Source: Rhodospirillales bacterium URHD0017 (lineage in GTDB: Bacteria; Pseudomonadota; Alphaproteobacteria; Reyranellales; Reyranellaceae). From it: a stretch of DNA of 64,000 nt. Made by a program: the position numbers and the translations under genes. Each line of letters begins with the position of its first letter. Position 1 is the first letter of the stretch. Shown here in pieces: positions 53,807 through 63,684 of this stretch. Under the pieces are notes generated by a model that saw nothing but the letters and a program-made list of their open reading frames with translations, was not told the origin of the DNA and did no database searches. The DNA lies in contig FODP01000011.1 of NCBI GenBank assembly GCA_900110395.1, positions 203,437-267,436 on the forward strand, written 5' to 3'.

Positions 53807-54589
53807 ATGAAGGTCAAGGACAAGGTCTGCGTCGTCACGGGCGCGGCGGGTGGCATCGGCGAGGCGGTGGCGCGGCGCTATGCCAAGGAGGGCGCCAAGG
53901 GCGTCGTCGTGGCCGACCGTGATGCCGATCGCCTGAGGGTCGTCGCCGACGACATCAGGGGCCTGGCCGTCGCCTGCGACGTTGCCAGGGAGTCCGATAT
54001 CCAGCAGCTGGTCGCCGAAGCCGAGCGTCGCTTCGGGCCGGTCGACGTCTTCTTCTCCAATGCCGGCATCGGCCGCGGCGGTCATGAGGATGCGACCGAC
54101 AAGGACTGGGCCGACAGCTGGGCCATCCATGTGATGAGCCACGTCTATGCCGCGCGCGCCCTGGTGCCGGGCATGCTGGCGCGCAAGTCGGGCTACCTCC
54201 TGAACACCGCCAGTGCTGCGGGCCTGCTGGCCTCGATGGGTTCCGCGCCCTACGGCGTCACCAAGCACGCCGCCGTGGCGCTGGCCGAGCATCTCGCCAT
54301 CCAGTACGGCGATCGCGGCATCTCGGTCTCGGTGCTCTGCCCGCAGGCGGTTGACACCAACATGCTGCGCATGGCGGGCGCCGGCGCCGCATCGGTCGAC
54401 GGCGTGCTGCACACCGACGCCGTCGCCCAGACCGTGATCGAGGCGATGGACGAGGAGCGGTTCCTGATCCTGACGCACCCCGAGGTGAAGGAGTACATGG
54501 CGCGCAAGCTCGATCGCGACCGCTGGCTGCGCGGCATGCGCCGGCTGCGCGACAAGACCGGCGAGGGCCAGCAGGGTCGTCGCGCATGA
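53807..54589 (+). CDS. Short-chain dehydrogenase/reductase (SDR)
   Basis: 260 residues. The Rossmann motif is TGAAGGIGEAVARRY; FFSNAGIGRGG stands for NNAG; the catalytic serine is in LLNTASAAGLLAS and Y-x-x-x-K in PYGVTKHAAVAL. The tail DRWLRGMRRLRDKTGEGQQG extends the usual length slightly. It would oxidise or reduce a hydroxyl/carbonyl group with NAD(P). The stop overlaps the start of the DsbA-like gene (ATGA). Confidence 0.92.
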   Translation: MKVKDKVCVVTGAAGGIGEAVARRYAKEGAKGVVVADRDADRLRVVADDIRGLAVACDVARESDIQQLVAEAERRFGPVDVFFSNAGIGRGGHEDATDKDWADSWAIHVMSHVYAARALVPGMLARKSGYLLNTASAAGLLASMGSAPYGVTKHAAVALAEHLAIQYGDRGISVSVLCPQAVDTNMLRMAGAGAASVDGVLHTDAVAQTVIEAMDEERFLILTHPEVKEYMARKLDRDRWLRGMRRLRDKTGEGQQGRRA

Positions 54590-55173
54590 GGAGGAAGGTC
54601 GAACTCTGGCTCGATTTGCGCAGCCCGTTCTCCTATCTCGCCAAGGATCCGGCCTACGACCTCGAACGCGACTTCGAGGCCGAGCTGGTCCTTCGGCCGT
54701 TCGCCCTGAACATCGCCGGTGCGGTCAATCTCAGCGATCCCGAGGCGATCGCGCGCGGCATGCGCAAGATCAAGTATTTCTACGTGGACGCCCGTCGTTT
54801 CGCGAACCAGCGTGGCATCACCCTGCTGGGACCCAAGAAGATCTTCGACCAGACGCTGGTCCATCTCGCCTGGCTCTATGCCGACAAGAGCGGCCATGGC
54901 CGCGCCTTGATCGATCTCGCCTATCCGCGCTTCTTCAAGCGCGAGATCGACTACGAGGACCGCGCCGCGGTCACGGGCCTGCTGGCCGATGCCGGCGTCG
55001 ATGCCGCGGGCTTCGACGCCTTCGCCGCGGGCGATGGCCCGGCCGAGCTGAAGCGCCACCAGCAGGAGGCCGAGCAGCAGGGCGTCTTCGCGGTGCCGAC
55101 CTTCGTCGTCGACGGCGAGCTCTTCTGGGGCCAGGACCGCATCGATTTCGTGCGCGCCAAGCTCGCCGCCTGA
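54586..55173 (+). CDS. DsbA-family 2-hydroxychromene-2-carboxylate isomerase-like protein
   Basis: 195 residues. The thioredoxin-fold start VELWLDLRSPFSYLAKDPAY has serine where DsbA has CxxC, as in kappa-class and HCCA isomerases. The cis-proline segment is QQGVFAVPTFVVDGELFWGQ. Such proteins use glutathione to isomerise aromatic ring-fission products. It is translationally coupled to the SDR gene, and the pair probably acts on one substrate. Confidence 0.88.
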   Translation: MRRKVELWLDLRSPFSYLAKDPAYDLERDFEAELVLRPFALNIAGAVNLSDPEAIARGMRKIKYFYVDARRFANQRGITLLGPKKIFDQTLVHLAWLYADKSGHGRALIDLAYPRFFKREIDYEDRAAVTGLLADAGVDAAGFDAFAAGDGPAELKRHQQEAEQQGVFAVPTFVVDGELFWGQDRIDFVRAKLAA

Positions 55174-55331
55174 TGGGCCGCCTGATTGGCCGCTTGATCA
55201 CGCGACGAAGATCGACGACAGTCCGCGCCTCATGAAGCGACAGACCCTTCGACTTAAGCGCTGATCCCGCTCCGGAAGTCCCGGACCGCGGATCACCTTT
55301 CGTGTCTGGTTCGTGCCGAGAAGTCGCTTCA

Positions 55332-56093
55332 ATGATCTCCTACATCCTGTCCTTGTTTGCCGGTGTCGGTCTGTGGACCGCGATCGGCGTCACCCTGGTC
55401 GCCGGCCTGATGCGCGGCTTTGCCGGCTTCGGCTCGGCCATGCTGATGGCGCCGATCTTTGCCATCCTTTTCGGCTCGGCCGACATGGTGGTCACCGTGG
55501 TGGCGATCGAGCTGGTGGTGTCGCTGCAACTCTTCCCGCAGGTCCGCCGGCACGCCGACTGGAAGCTGCTGACGCCGATGAGCATCGCGGCCTGCGCTGC
55601 CATGCCGCTCGGCGTCTGGCTGCTGGCCAGCGTCGACAAGAACACCATCGTGACGGCGGTGTCGGCCGTCATCGTGGCCTTCGTCGTGCTGATGTGGACC
55701 GGCTGGAAATACACCGGCCGCCGTTCGACCGCCGCCACCGTCGCCGTCGGCGCGGTGTCGGGCGCCATGATGGCCACCACCAGCGTCGGCGGGCCGCCGG
55801 TGCTGCTCTACCTGCTGTCGGGCAACGATCCGCCGCAGGTCAACCGCGCCAACATCGTCACCTATTACTTCCTGACGCAGTTCCTGCTGATCGTGATCGT
55901 GCTGGCGACCGGCGTGGCCGGCATCGAGGCGCTGGCCCGCGCGGTGGTGCTGTTCCCGGTCATGGTGCTGGGCGCCTGGGCCGGCGGCCGCGCCTTCCAT
56001 GGCCTGGCGAGCGAGCGGCTCTACCGCAACGTGGCGCTCACCATCCTGTTCGCAACCGGCCTGTTCGGCCTGCTGCGCAGCTGGCTGTTCTGA
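55332..56093 (+). CDS. TSUP (TauE/SafE) family anion permease
   Basis: 253 residues with eight membrane helices in two repeats (TLVAGLMRGFAGFGSAMLMA, then VAVGAVSGAMMATTSVGGPP). The TSUP family transports sulfite, sulfonates or organosulfur anions. After a 158-base gap it follows the TauD-type cluster, so export of sulfite or exchange of sulfonates is a sensible inference. I chose ATG 55332 over an upstream GTG. Confidence 0.87.
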   Translation: MISYILSLFAGVGLWTAIGVTLVAGLMRGFAGFGSAMLMAPIFAILFGSADMVVTVVAIELVVSLQLFPQVRRHADWKLLTPMSIAACAAMPLGVWLLASVDKNTIVTAVSAVIVAFVVLMWTGWKYTGRRSTAATVAVGAVSGAMMATTSVGGPPVLLYLLSGNDPPQVNRANIVTYYFLTQFLLIVIVLATGVAGIEALARAVVLFPVMVLGAWAGGRAFHGLASERLYRNVALTILFATGLFGLLRSWLF

Positions 56094-56125
56094 TAGTATC
56101 GCCCTGCCTTCCAGGAGAGATTTCC

Positions 56126-56416
56126 ATGCGTTTCGTCGTCTGCGCCTTCGGCCTGGCTGTCGTCTCGGCGCTTCCAACCGGTGCCCGTGCGCAGGATCCG
56201 TTTCTTCAGGTCTGCATGCAGACCACGCCGCAGAAGATGTGCGAGTGCATCGCCGCCAAGCTGCCGGCCGACAAGCGGCAGGCCGCCATCGAGGGCCTGC
56301 GCAAGTCCAATGCCGCCATGGCGCCCGGCGGCAACCTGCTCGATCCCTCGAACCTGTCGCAGGAGCAGATGCAGGGCCTCGACGCGGTGGTGATCGCTCA
56401 GGCGAACTGCACCTAG
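56126..56416 (+). CDS. Small secreted cysteine-containing protein (96 aa)
   Basis: A signal peptide (RFVVCAFGLAVVSALPTGARA) and a mature part of about 73 residues with four cysteines (FLQVCMQ, KMCECIAAKL, ANCT). AGGAG precedes the ATG. Two disulfides, or a metal site at CEC, are possible. No family was recognised. It begins 32 bases after the TSUP gene. Confidence 0.7.
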   Translation: MRFVVCAFGLAVVSALPTGARAQDPFLQVCMQTTPQKMCECIAAKLPADKRQAAIEGLRKSNAAMAPGGNLLDPSNLSQEQMQGLDAVVIAQANCT

Positions 56417-56439
56417 GCGATCACCCTCCGCAATAGTCC

Positions 56440-57417
56440 TCAGCGCCCGTCGCAGGAGCTGAGCGGCACGCGCGCCGTGTAGGCCGCGGTCAGGCAATCG
56501 GCGCGGGTCCTGTAGGCGCCGGCCTGGAAGGCGGATGCGGGACGGACCGCATTCGCTTCCTTCAGCTCCCAATCGGCACGCGCCGCGCAGGGCGTGGCGG
56601 TGCGCCGGAAGGCGTTGTAGACGTCGCGCCGCTCGCACAACAGCTCCTTGGCCGCGCGCTTGTGGCCGGAGCGATAGAGCAGCGATGCCTGCTGCATCGT
56701 CGAGAGATTACCCGCCATCACGTTGTCGGCGAGCGCGATGTCGCTGAGATAACGACGCAGCACGCCGTCTTCCTCAGAGGAGATGCTGGCAGCGTTGGCT
56801 CCGCCGACCCCGCCAATGCCGGTGCCGACGCTTGCCACCGAGGCGCCCACGCCACCCGTGCCGCTTCCGTTACCAGCGCCGGTCCCGACGCCCGTCCCGA
56901 CGCCCGTGCCGGAGCCGCCCACGCCGCCGGCAGCACCCACGGTCGAGCCTGCGCCACCCGCGCCCGTCCCGCCGCCCGCCCCGCCGGCGCCCGTTCCGGT
57001 GCCGGTCGATCCGACGCCCACGCTGGCCGTCCCGCTAGTCCCGCCGGTGCTGCCCACCCCGACGCTCGCCGCGCCGCTGGTTCCCGCATCGACTCCACCG
57101 ACGCCGGCCGAAGCCGACCCCGCTCCGCCGCTGCCGGCCGAGCCTGCGCTCGCACCGGCGTCGGCGCCCGTGCCGCCACTGCTAGCGCCGCCGGTACTGC
57201 CGCTTCCACTGGAGCCGGTACCGGCGCTGGCACTGCCGGTGCCGGAGGTCCCACCAGCACTCGCGGCGCCGGTTGCACCGGCCGCCGCGCCGGCTGCCCC
57301 GGCCGCCGCGCCGGCGGCGCCGCCGACCTGGGCGTTGACGATTCCTGTCGATGCCAAGGCAAAGATTGAAGCGAGTCCTGTTGCGAGCACAACAACCGGC
57401 AATAGGCGAACGGACAT
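56440..57417 (-). CDS. Secreted glycine-rich low-complexity protein
   Basis: 325 residues. A signal peptide (SVRLLPVVVLATGLASIFAL, cleavage near residue 29) is followed by about 185 residues of Gly/Ala/Ser/Thr/Val repeats with phrases such as VGVGSTGGTSGTAS recurring. A folded-looking C-terminal domain of about 105 residues with four cysteines follows (RYLSDIALADNVMAGNLSTM, KELLCERRDVYNAFR, a final SSCDGR). GGGAGGGC precedes the ATG. The repeats suggest a flexible or matrix-like extracellular spacer. I recognise no family, and no adhesin or sorting signal is seen. Confidence 0.72.
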   Translation of the reverse strand: MSVRLLPVVVLATGLASIFALASTGIVNAQVGGAAGAAAGAAGAAAGATGAASAGGTSGTGSASAGTGSSGSGSTGGASSGGTGADAGASAGSAGSGGAGSASAGVGGVDAGTSGAASVGVGSTGGTSGTASVGVGSTGTGTGAGGAGGGTGAGGAGSTVGAAGGVGGSGTGVGTGVGTGAGNGSGTGGVGASVASVGTGIGGVGGANAASISSEEDGVLRRYLSDIALADNVMAGNLSTMQQASLLYRSGHKRAAKELLCERRDVYNAFRRTATPCAARADWELKEANAVRPASAFQAGAYRTRADCLTAAYTARVPLSSCDGR

Positions 57418-57446
57418 CTTCTGCCCTCCCTGTAAGGTAGAGCAGG

Positions 57447-57473
57447 AAAAAAAACTGCCGACGCCGCGAACAG
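57447..57473 (-). terminator. Weak intrinsic terminator after the Opp operon
   Basis: On the minus strand CTGTT and GGCAG form a 5-bp stem (two G-T pairs) closing on CGCGGCGTC, followed by eight T. It lies 36 bases after the last Opp ATPase stop and just before the glycine-rich gene. The stem is short, so termination may be partial. Confidence 0.4.
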
Positions 57474-57508
57474 TTCCCTATGCGTGAGAATTTGTTGAGG
57501 GTGTGCGA

Positions 57509-58494
<986 letters not shown>

Positions 58495-58498
<4 letters not shown>

Positions 58499-59487
58499 GC
58501 CGTTCCCCGATCGTGCAGGTGGCAGGCGGCGAGATGGCCGGGCGCGATCTCCTTCAGTCGCGGGATCTCGCGGCGGCAGACCTCCATGGCGTGGGCGCAG
58601 CGGGGATGGAACTTACAGCCCGAGGGCGGCTCCATCATGTTGCACACCGAGCCCGCGATCGGCGTCAGGTACTTGGCGTGGCCGTCGAGCCGCGGGATCG
58701 AGTTCAGCAGGCCCACCGTGTAGGGATGCTGGGGGTTGGCGAAGATCTCGCGCTTGTCGCCGAGCTCGACGATATGGCTGGCGTACATCACGCCGACACG
58801 GTCGCAGGCATGGGCGACGACACCGAGATTGTGGGTGATGAAGAGCAGCGACATGCCGAGCCGCTCGATCATGCTGGTGATCAGCTCGAGGATGGTGGCC
58901 TGGATGGTGACGTCGAGCGCGGTGGTCGGCTCGTCGGCGATCAGGAAGCCCGGATTGCAGCTGAGCGCCATGGCCAGCATGACGCGCTGGCGCATGCCGC
59001 CGGAGAATTCGTGGACGTAGCTGTCGAGCCGCTTCTGCGGCGAGGGGATGCCGACCAGCGACAGGAGCTCGACCACGCGCTCGCGCGCCTCGGCCTTGGA
59101 GAGGCCCAAGTTGGTGCGCAGCGCATCGGAGATCTGGTCGCAGACAGTGAACACCGGATTGAGGGCGCTCATCGGCTCCTGGAACACCATGGCGATGCGC
59201 CGGCCGCGCAGCGCGCGCATCTCGGCGTCGCTCTTGTCCAGGATGTTGCTGCCCTCGAACAGCACGCGGCCGCTCGGGATCTCGCCGGGCGGGTCGGGGA
59301 TCAGGCGCATGATCGCCTTGGCCGTCACCGACTTGCCGGATCCCGATTCACCCACCAGGCCGAAGGTCTGGCCGCGCTCGATCGCAAAGGACACGCCGTC
59401 GACGGCGGTGAGATCGCCGCGACGCAGGCGAAAGCGCACAGTGAGCCCGTCAAGTTCAAGTACCGGACGGGGAACTGTCTCGGCCAT
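58495..59487 (-). CDS. oppD: Peptide ABC transporter ATPase, OppD/DppD type
   Basis: 330 residues from ATG 59487. Walker A GESGSGKSVTAKAIMRL, Q-loop VFQEPMSALNPVFTV, signature FSGGMRQRVMLAMALS, Walker B FLIADEPTTALDVTIQ, H-loop FITHNLGVVAHAC. The C-terminal cysteine cluster is GCKFHPRCAHAMEVC. It pairs with the OppF-type subunit to energise the permeases. The gap to the OppC-type gene is two bases. Confidence 0.93.
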
Positions 59488-59489
59488 GC

Positions 59490-60434
59490 TCAGCGCTCCG
59501 CCAGCCGCGGGTCGAGGATGTCGCGCAGGCCATCGCCGAACAGGTTGAAGGCCAGCACCGTGTAGCAGATGGCGAGGCCGGGAAAGGCCGCGATCAACGG
59601 TGCGGTCTCCATGTAGTCGCGGGCGGCGGCGAGGTCGGATCCCCAGTCGGGCGTCGGCGGCGGCGTGCCGAGGCCGAGGAACGACAGCGCCGCCACGATC
59701 AGGATGACATAGCCCAGGCGCACCGTGGCATTGACGATCAGCGGCGAGACGATGTTGGGCAAGATCTGGCGCAACGCGATGGCAAAGCTGCCCTCGCCGA
59801 TGGCGCGCGAGGCTTCGACATATTCCTTCTGCTTCTCGACCAGCACCGAGCTGCGCGACAGGCGCGCCACCTCCGGCGTGAAGGCGAACCCCAGGGCGAA
59901 GATCAGCACCATGTCGTTGTAGATGCCCTCCATCTTCCATTCTCGGGCGAGCGTGACGATCAGCAGGTAGAGAAGGAGGCCGGGAAAAGCCAGGAGGCCG
60001 TCGACGAAGCGCATGGCCACGGTATCGACCTTGCCGCCGAAGTAGCCGGAGAGCACGCCGTAGGGGATGCCGATGCTGAGGCCGAAGGTGACCGCGAGGA
60101 GGGCGATGGTGACCAGACGGCGGCCGCCCCACAGCAGTCGCGAGTAGATGTCGCGGCCCATGCGATCGGTGCCCAACAGGTGCTTCTCGGAGGGCGGCTG
60201 CAGGCGCTCGCGGAAGTTCTGCTTGATCGGGTCGTAGGTGGTGATCCAGGGTGTGGCGATGCAGGCGCCGAACAGCAGCACCAGCATGACCGCGCCGATC
60301 GAGGCGGTGCGGCTCTTGCGCAGTTCGTGCCACGCATTGCCGAGCGCCGTGCGCCAGCGTGCCAGCCGGCCGCCGAGCGTCGGCGCGCGGATCGCCTCGA
60401 GGTCGGCGAACTTGCGGGCTTCGAGTTCGGTCAT
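59490..60434 (-). CDS. oppC: Peptide ABC transporter permease, OppC/DppC type
   Basis: 314 residues. The N-terminal OppC motif with SRTASIGAVMLVLLFGACIA (helix 1), HLLGTDRMGRDIYSRLLWGG after it, and the EAA coupling loop YVEASRAIGEGSFAIALRQI with LPNIVSPLIV. Six membrane helices. It forms the inner-membrane channel with the OppB-type protein. The stop lies two bases before the OppD-type start. Confidence 0.93.
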   Translation of the reverse strand: MTELEARKFADLEAIRAPTLGGRLARWRTALGNAWHELRKSRTASIGAVMLVLLFGACIATPWITTYDPIKQNFRERLQPPSEKHLLGTDRMGRDIYSRLLWGGRRLVTIALLAVTFGLSIGIPYGVLSGYFGGKVDTVAMRFVDGLLAFPGLLLYLLIVTLAREWKMEGIYNDMVLIFALGFAFTPEVARLSRSSVLVEKQKEYVEASRAIGEGSFAIALRQILPNIVSPLIVNATVRLGYVILIVAALSFLGLGTPPPTPDWGSDLAAARDYMETAPLIAAFPGLAICYTVLAFNLFGDGLRDILDPRLAER

Positions 60435-60443
60435 GGCGTCCCC

Positions 60444-61394
60444 CTAGCCCAGCTTCACGCGCGGATTGAGCAGCCGGTAGGTGAGGTCGACCAGCAGGTT
60501 CATGATCACGACGATGCAGCCCAGCACCAGCACGCCGGCCTGGACCAGCGGATAGTCGCGCTGGAGGATGGCCTCGAAGATCGCCCGCCCGATGCCGGGC
60601 CAGGCGAAGATCGATTCCAGCACCACCGTGCCGCCCAAAAGGTTGGCGAGCTGCAGGCCGCTGATGGTGATGGTCGGGATCATGGCGTTGCGCAGCGTGT
60701 ACTTGAAGATCACCTTGCCTTCGCTGAGGCCGACCGAGCGGGCGGTGTCGACGTACTCCTTGTTCATCTCGTCGAGCATGGAGGAGCGCGTGAGCCGCGT
60801 GGTGTAGGCGGCCTGGCGGAAGCCGACCGCCGCTGCCGGCAGGATCAGGAATTTCAGGCTGGCCCACGGGTCGACGAACGGATTGGCGAAGCCGGAGGAG
60901 GGCAGCCAGCCGAGATAAAGCGAGAAGAACAGCACGCAGAGGATGGCGAACCAGAACTCGGGGATCGAGATGCCGATCAGCGAGGTGACCTGCGCGGTGT
61001 AGTCGATCGCCGTGTTGCGCTTGACCGCGGCGATCGTGCCGAGCGGCACGGCGATCAGCATCGACAGCGAGATGCCCACGACCGCCAGGTAGACCGTGGC
61101 CGGGATGCCCGACATCAGTTCGACGGCGACCGGCCGGCGGGTCACCAGCGACATGCCGAAGTCGCCCTGCACGGCGCGCAACAGCCATTTGGCGTAGCGG
61201 ACGTAGACCGGCTGATCGAGCCCGTACTCCTTCTCGAGGATCTTGCGGACCTCGGGGTCGTTGACGCCTTCGCTGCCGACCAGCGTGTCGATGATGTTGC
61301 CGGGCAGCATCTCGACGAAGGTGAAGACGACCACCGTCAGCACGAACAGCACGGGCACGAGGTAGGCGATGCGGCGGATGATGTAGGCGAGCAT
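60444..61394 (-). CDS. oppB: Peptide ABC transporter permease, OppB/DppB type
   Basis: 316 residues. The start LAYIIRRIAYLVPVLFVLTV and the periplasmic loop with EKEYGLDQPVYVRYAKWLLR are typical. The EAA loop is YVDTARSVGLSEGKVIFKYT with LRNAMIPTITI, and the C-terminus VDLTYRLLNPRVKLG. It lies nine bases upstream of the OppC-type gene, and a long hairpin separates it from the binding protein gene. Confidence 0.93.
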   Translation of the reverse strand: MLAYIIRRIAYLVPVLFVLTVVVFTFVEMLPGNIIDTLVGSEGVNDPEVRKILEKEYGLDQPVYVRYAKWLLRAVQGDFGMSLVTRRPVAVELMSGIPATVYLAVVGISLSMLIAVPLGTIAAVKRNTAIDYTAQVTSLIGISIPEFWFAILCVLFFSLYLGWLPSSGFANPFVDPWASLKFLILPAAAVGFRQAAYTTRLTRSSMLDEMNKEYVDTARSVGLSEGKVIFKYTLRNAMIPTITISGLQLANLLGGTVVLESIFAWPGIGRAIFEAILQRDYPLVQAGVLVLGCIVVIMNLLVDLTYRLLNPRVKLG

Positions 61395-61413
61395 GGGAAG
61401 GACCTTTCATGGT

Positions 61414-61479
61414 CTTCCGGACCGCGAGCCTCCGGCTCGCTCAAGCTCATGAGCGAGCCGGAGGCTCGCGGTCCGGAAG
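61414..61479. repeat. Perfect 30-bp-arm inverted repeat between binding protein and permease genes
   Basis: The arms 61414-61443 and 61450-61479 are exactly complementary over 30 bases (beginning CTTCCGGACCGCGAGCCTCC), with loop AGCTCA. It starts four bases after the binding protein stop and ends 20 bases before the OppB-type ATG. In RNA it would be a very stable stem that could protect the upstream part of the transcript or reduce read-through. It shares CTTCCGGA and GGACCGCGAGC with copies at 53757 and 28487. Confidence 0.85.
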
Positions 61480-61483
61480 AGAC

Positions 61484-63109
61484 CTAACTCTCGAGCCACG
61501 CCGTGCGCATGCCGCCGCCGGCGTACTGGAACGGGCCGGTAAAGGCGGGCTTGTAGCCTTTCAGCTTCTTGGTCCCGGCCTGCATGATCGACACGAAGTG
61601 CGTGTAGAGCAGCGGCAGGTCCTGGTTCACGATCGAATCGACGTCGGCGTACATCTGCCGGCGCTTGTCCTTGTCGCGCTCGACGGCCGCGGCGAGGATC
61701 AGCTGGTCGACCTTCTCGTTGACGTAGCCGATGCGGCGCTTGGTCTCCGGCGCCGTCGACAGGATGTTGCGCGAGTACCAGCCGTCGGGGTCGATGCGGT
61801 AGCTGTTGGCCGTCGAATCGATGTCGAACGCCGCCTTGTTGTACTTGTCCTGGATCACCGGCGTCGGATGGATCTCGAAGGTCACGTTGAAGCCCGCGTC
61901 CTTCAGCATGGCGTGCACCAGCTCGCCCGACTGCTGCATGTAGGGGAAGGAATCGTTGGCGATGATCAGGAGCTTGGCGTCGCCGTCCTTGGCCTTCTTG
62001 CGCAGCGCCTTGGCCTTGTCGGGATCGAAGGCCGGCCACGGCTTGATGTCCTTGCCGTACCACGGGCTCGATTCGCTGTAGAAGCCCTTGGCGACCTTGC
62101 CCTGCTTGTTGAACACCGCTTCGTGGATGCCCTCATGGTCGATGGCATGCGCCGCCGCGGTGCGCAGCATGTGGGCATCCGGATTGTCCTTGGCGGAGAA
62201 CGGCCCGCTCCGGAGGTTGAAGGTGACCATCGCCGTGCCGACCTGAGGCACCGGGAAGGTGTCGTAGGTCTTGCCGTAGTCCTTGATGAAGGAGGGCGCG
62301 TCGGCGTAGGCGACATTGTCGATCAGGTCGAGCTCGCCCGCCCGCAGCGCCGTCAGCCGCACGCGGTCCTCCTTCTTCGGCCGGCCGATCAGGCCGTCGA
62401 GATAGGGCAGCGTGTTGCCTTCCGAATCGCTTTCCCAGAAGTTCTCGAAGCGCACCAGCTCGCAGATGTCGAAGCGCTTCCACGACTTGAACTTGAACGG
62501 CCCGCAACCCGCCGGTGCCGTGTCGGCCTTGTCGACGGCGCCGGGCGCGATCAGGTTCACCGGGTAGTAGACCATGTTGGAATCGAAGGCCGCACTCGGG
62601 TCCTTCAGATGAACCTGCACGATCCACTTGTCGTCGACCGTGACGCGCTCGACGTCGACCAGCGCCGAGCGGTTGAAGGAGTGGCCGATCTTGGGGTCAA
62701 GGATGCGCTCGATGTTCCACTTGACCGCGTTGGCGTCGATCGTCTCGCCGTTGTGGAACTCGGCACCCTGGCGCAGCTTGAAGGTCCAGGTCTTGAGGTC
62801 GTTGGACGGCTCCCACTCAGTGGCGATGGCGGGAACGATGTTCATGCCTGCGTCGAAGTCGAGCAGGCCGCCGGTGGTGCCAGCCAGCGGCTGGGAGACG
62901 TAGTAGATGAAGTTGCGATGGGTATCGAGACCGACGGAATCGTCTCGGGTGCCGAAACGCACCGTGCCGCCGCGCTTTGGATTGCGCTTGCGCTCTGCCG
63001 CGGCCGGGCCGGGCAGTCCCGCGAGGGCAGCGCCAGCGAGCGCCGTCGTCGCGGTAAGGAACTCACGCCTTGTACTTTCGGGACCCTTTTTGTTCGCTTC
63101 GTCGGTCAT
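61484..63109 (-). CDS. Peptide ABC transporter substrate-binding protein (DppA/OppA type)
   Basis: 541 residues. A Tat-like signal (STRREFLTATTALAGAALAG) precedes the SBP_bac_5 domain: LRQGAEFHNGETIDANAVKW, GPFKFKSWKRFDICELVRFE and a C-terminal LKGYKPAFTGPFQYAGGGMR. It heads the operon (SBP, then OppB, OppC, OppD, OppF types). GGGAGGCGG precedes the ATG. The Tat motif implies export in folded form, which is unusual for peptide binding proteins but seen in alphaproteobacteria. The ligand is unknown. Confidence 0.92.
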   Translation of the reverse strand: MTDEANKKGPESTRREFLTATTALAGAALAGLPGPAAAERKRNPKRGGTVRFGTRDDSVGLDTHRNFIYYVSQPLAGTTGGLLDFDAGMNIVPAIATEWEPSNDLKTWTFKLRQGAEFHNGETIDANAVKWNIERILDPKIGHSFNRSALVDVERVTVDDKWIVQVHLKDPSAAFDSNMVYYPVNLIAPGAVDKADTAPAGCGPFKFKSWKRFDICELVRFENFWESDSEGNTLPYLDGLIGRPKKEDRVRLTALRAGELDLIDNVAYADAPSFIKDYGKTYDTFPVPQVGTAMVTFNLRSGPFSAKDNPDAHMLRTAAAHAIDHEGIHEAVFNKQGKVAKGFYSESSPWYGKDIKPWPAFDPDKAKALRKKAKDGDAKLLIIANDSFPYMQQSGELVHAMLKDAGFNVTFEIHPTPVIQDKYNKAAFDIDSTANSYRIDPDGWYSRNILSTAPETKRRIGYVNEKVDQLILAAAVERDKDKRRQMYADVDSIVNQDLPLLYTHFVSIMQAGTKKLKGYKPAFTGPFQYAGGGMRTAWLES

Positions 63110-63386
63110 GACGCCGCCTCCCAGATCGGATTGTTTGGGCCGAAGTTGGCTATGTGATTAAAACGCTTACTCGATAGGCTGCCTCCTCACGGGCGCGCGC
63201 TTGAAAGATCGGTCGCCCACGGGACAAACCTACTGGTGCGCGGTGCAAAACAGCGTGCCGACATTCCCGGTGAAGGTCAACGCGCCGGGGCACGGCAGCA
63301 AATGAAACGTCACGCGATTTTGCAGTTTCGCGGCGGCTTAAGTAGTCTATGGAAATCCACCGCCGCTCATCGGCACGGAGGAAGAT

Positions 63387-63683
63387 GTGATCCGCACTTG
63401 GCTCAGCGTTATCGCCGTCGGCGCCTTGGCAGCAGCCTGTGCGCAGCCCAATCCGCCCGTACCGAGTCCGGCGGCGCCCGTCACGCCGCCCGTCGATACC
63501 GGCGGTGCGCCGCCGCAGAGCAGCGCGCCGGGCCAGCCGCCCGGCCCGATGACCGACAACATGCCGCCTTCGGCGCTCGATGCGAATCCGCCGGGCACGC
63601 CGTCCTACGTGATCGCTCCGGGCGATCCCACGGGCCGGCGCAGCTCTCAGATTCCCCAGCCCGGCGGCCGGCCGGCGTTCTAG
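63387..63683 (+). CDS. Small proline-rich lipoprotein (98 aa)
   Basis: GTG start after GGAGGAAGAT. The signal ends in a lipobox (VGALAAACAQ), so cysteine 18 is the likely lipidated residue. The mature part is almost entirely Pro/Gly/Ala-rich (PPVPSPAAPVTPPVDTGG) and probably disordered. No family was recognised. An IS481-type element begins two bases after its stop codon. Confidence 0.7.
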   Translation: MIRTWLSVIAVGALAAACAQPNPPVPSPAAPVTPPVDTGGAPPQSSAPGQPPGPMTDNMPPSALDANPPGTPSYVIAPGDPTGRRSSQIPQPGGRPAF

Positions 63684-63684
63684 A

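Noticed and set aside
57418..57508. Glycine riboswitch before the glycine-rich protein gene
   Set aside because: The gap has a T-run and a weak stem only; no aptamer-like conserved helices are visible. A glycine-rich product is no evidence for glycine sensing.
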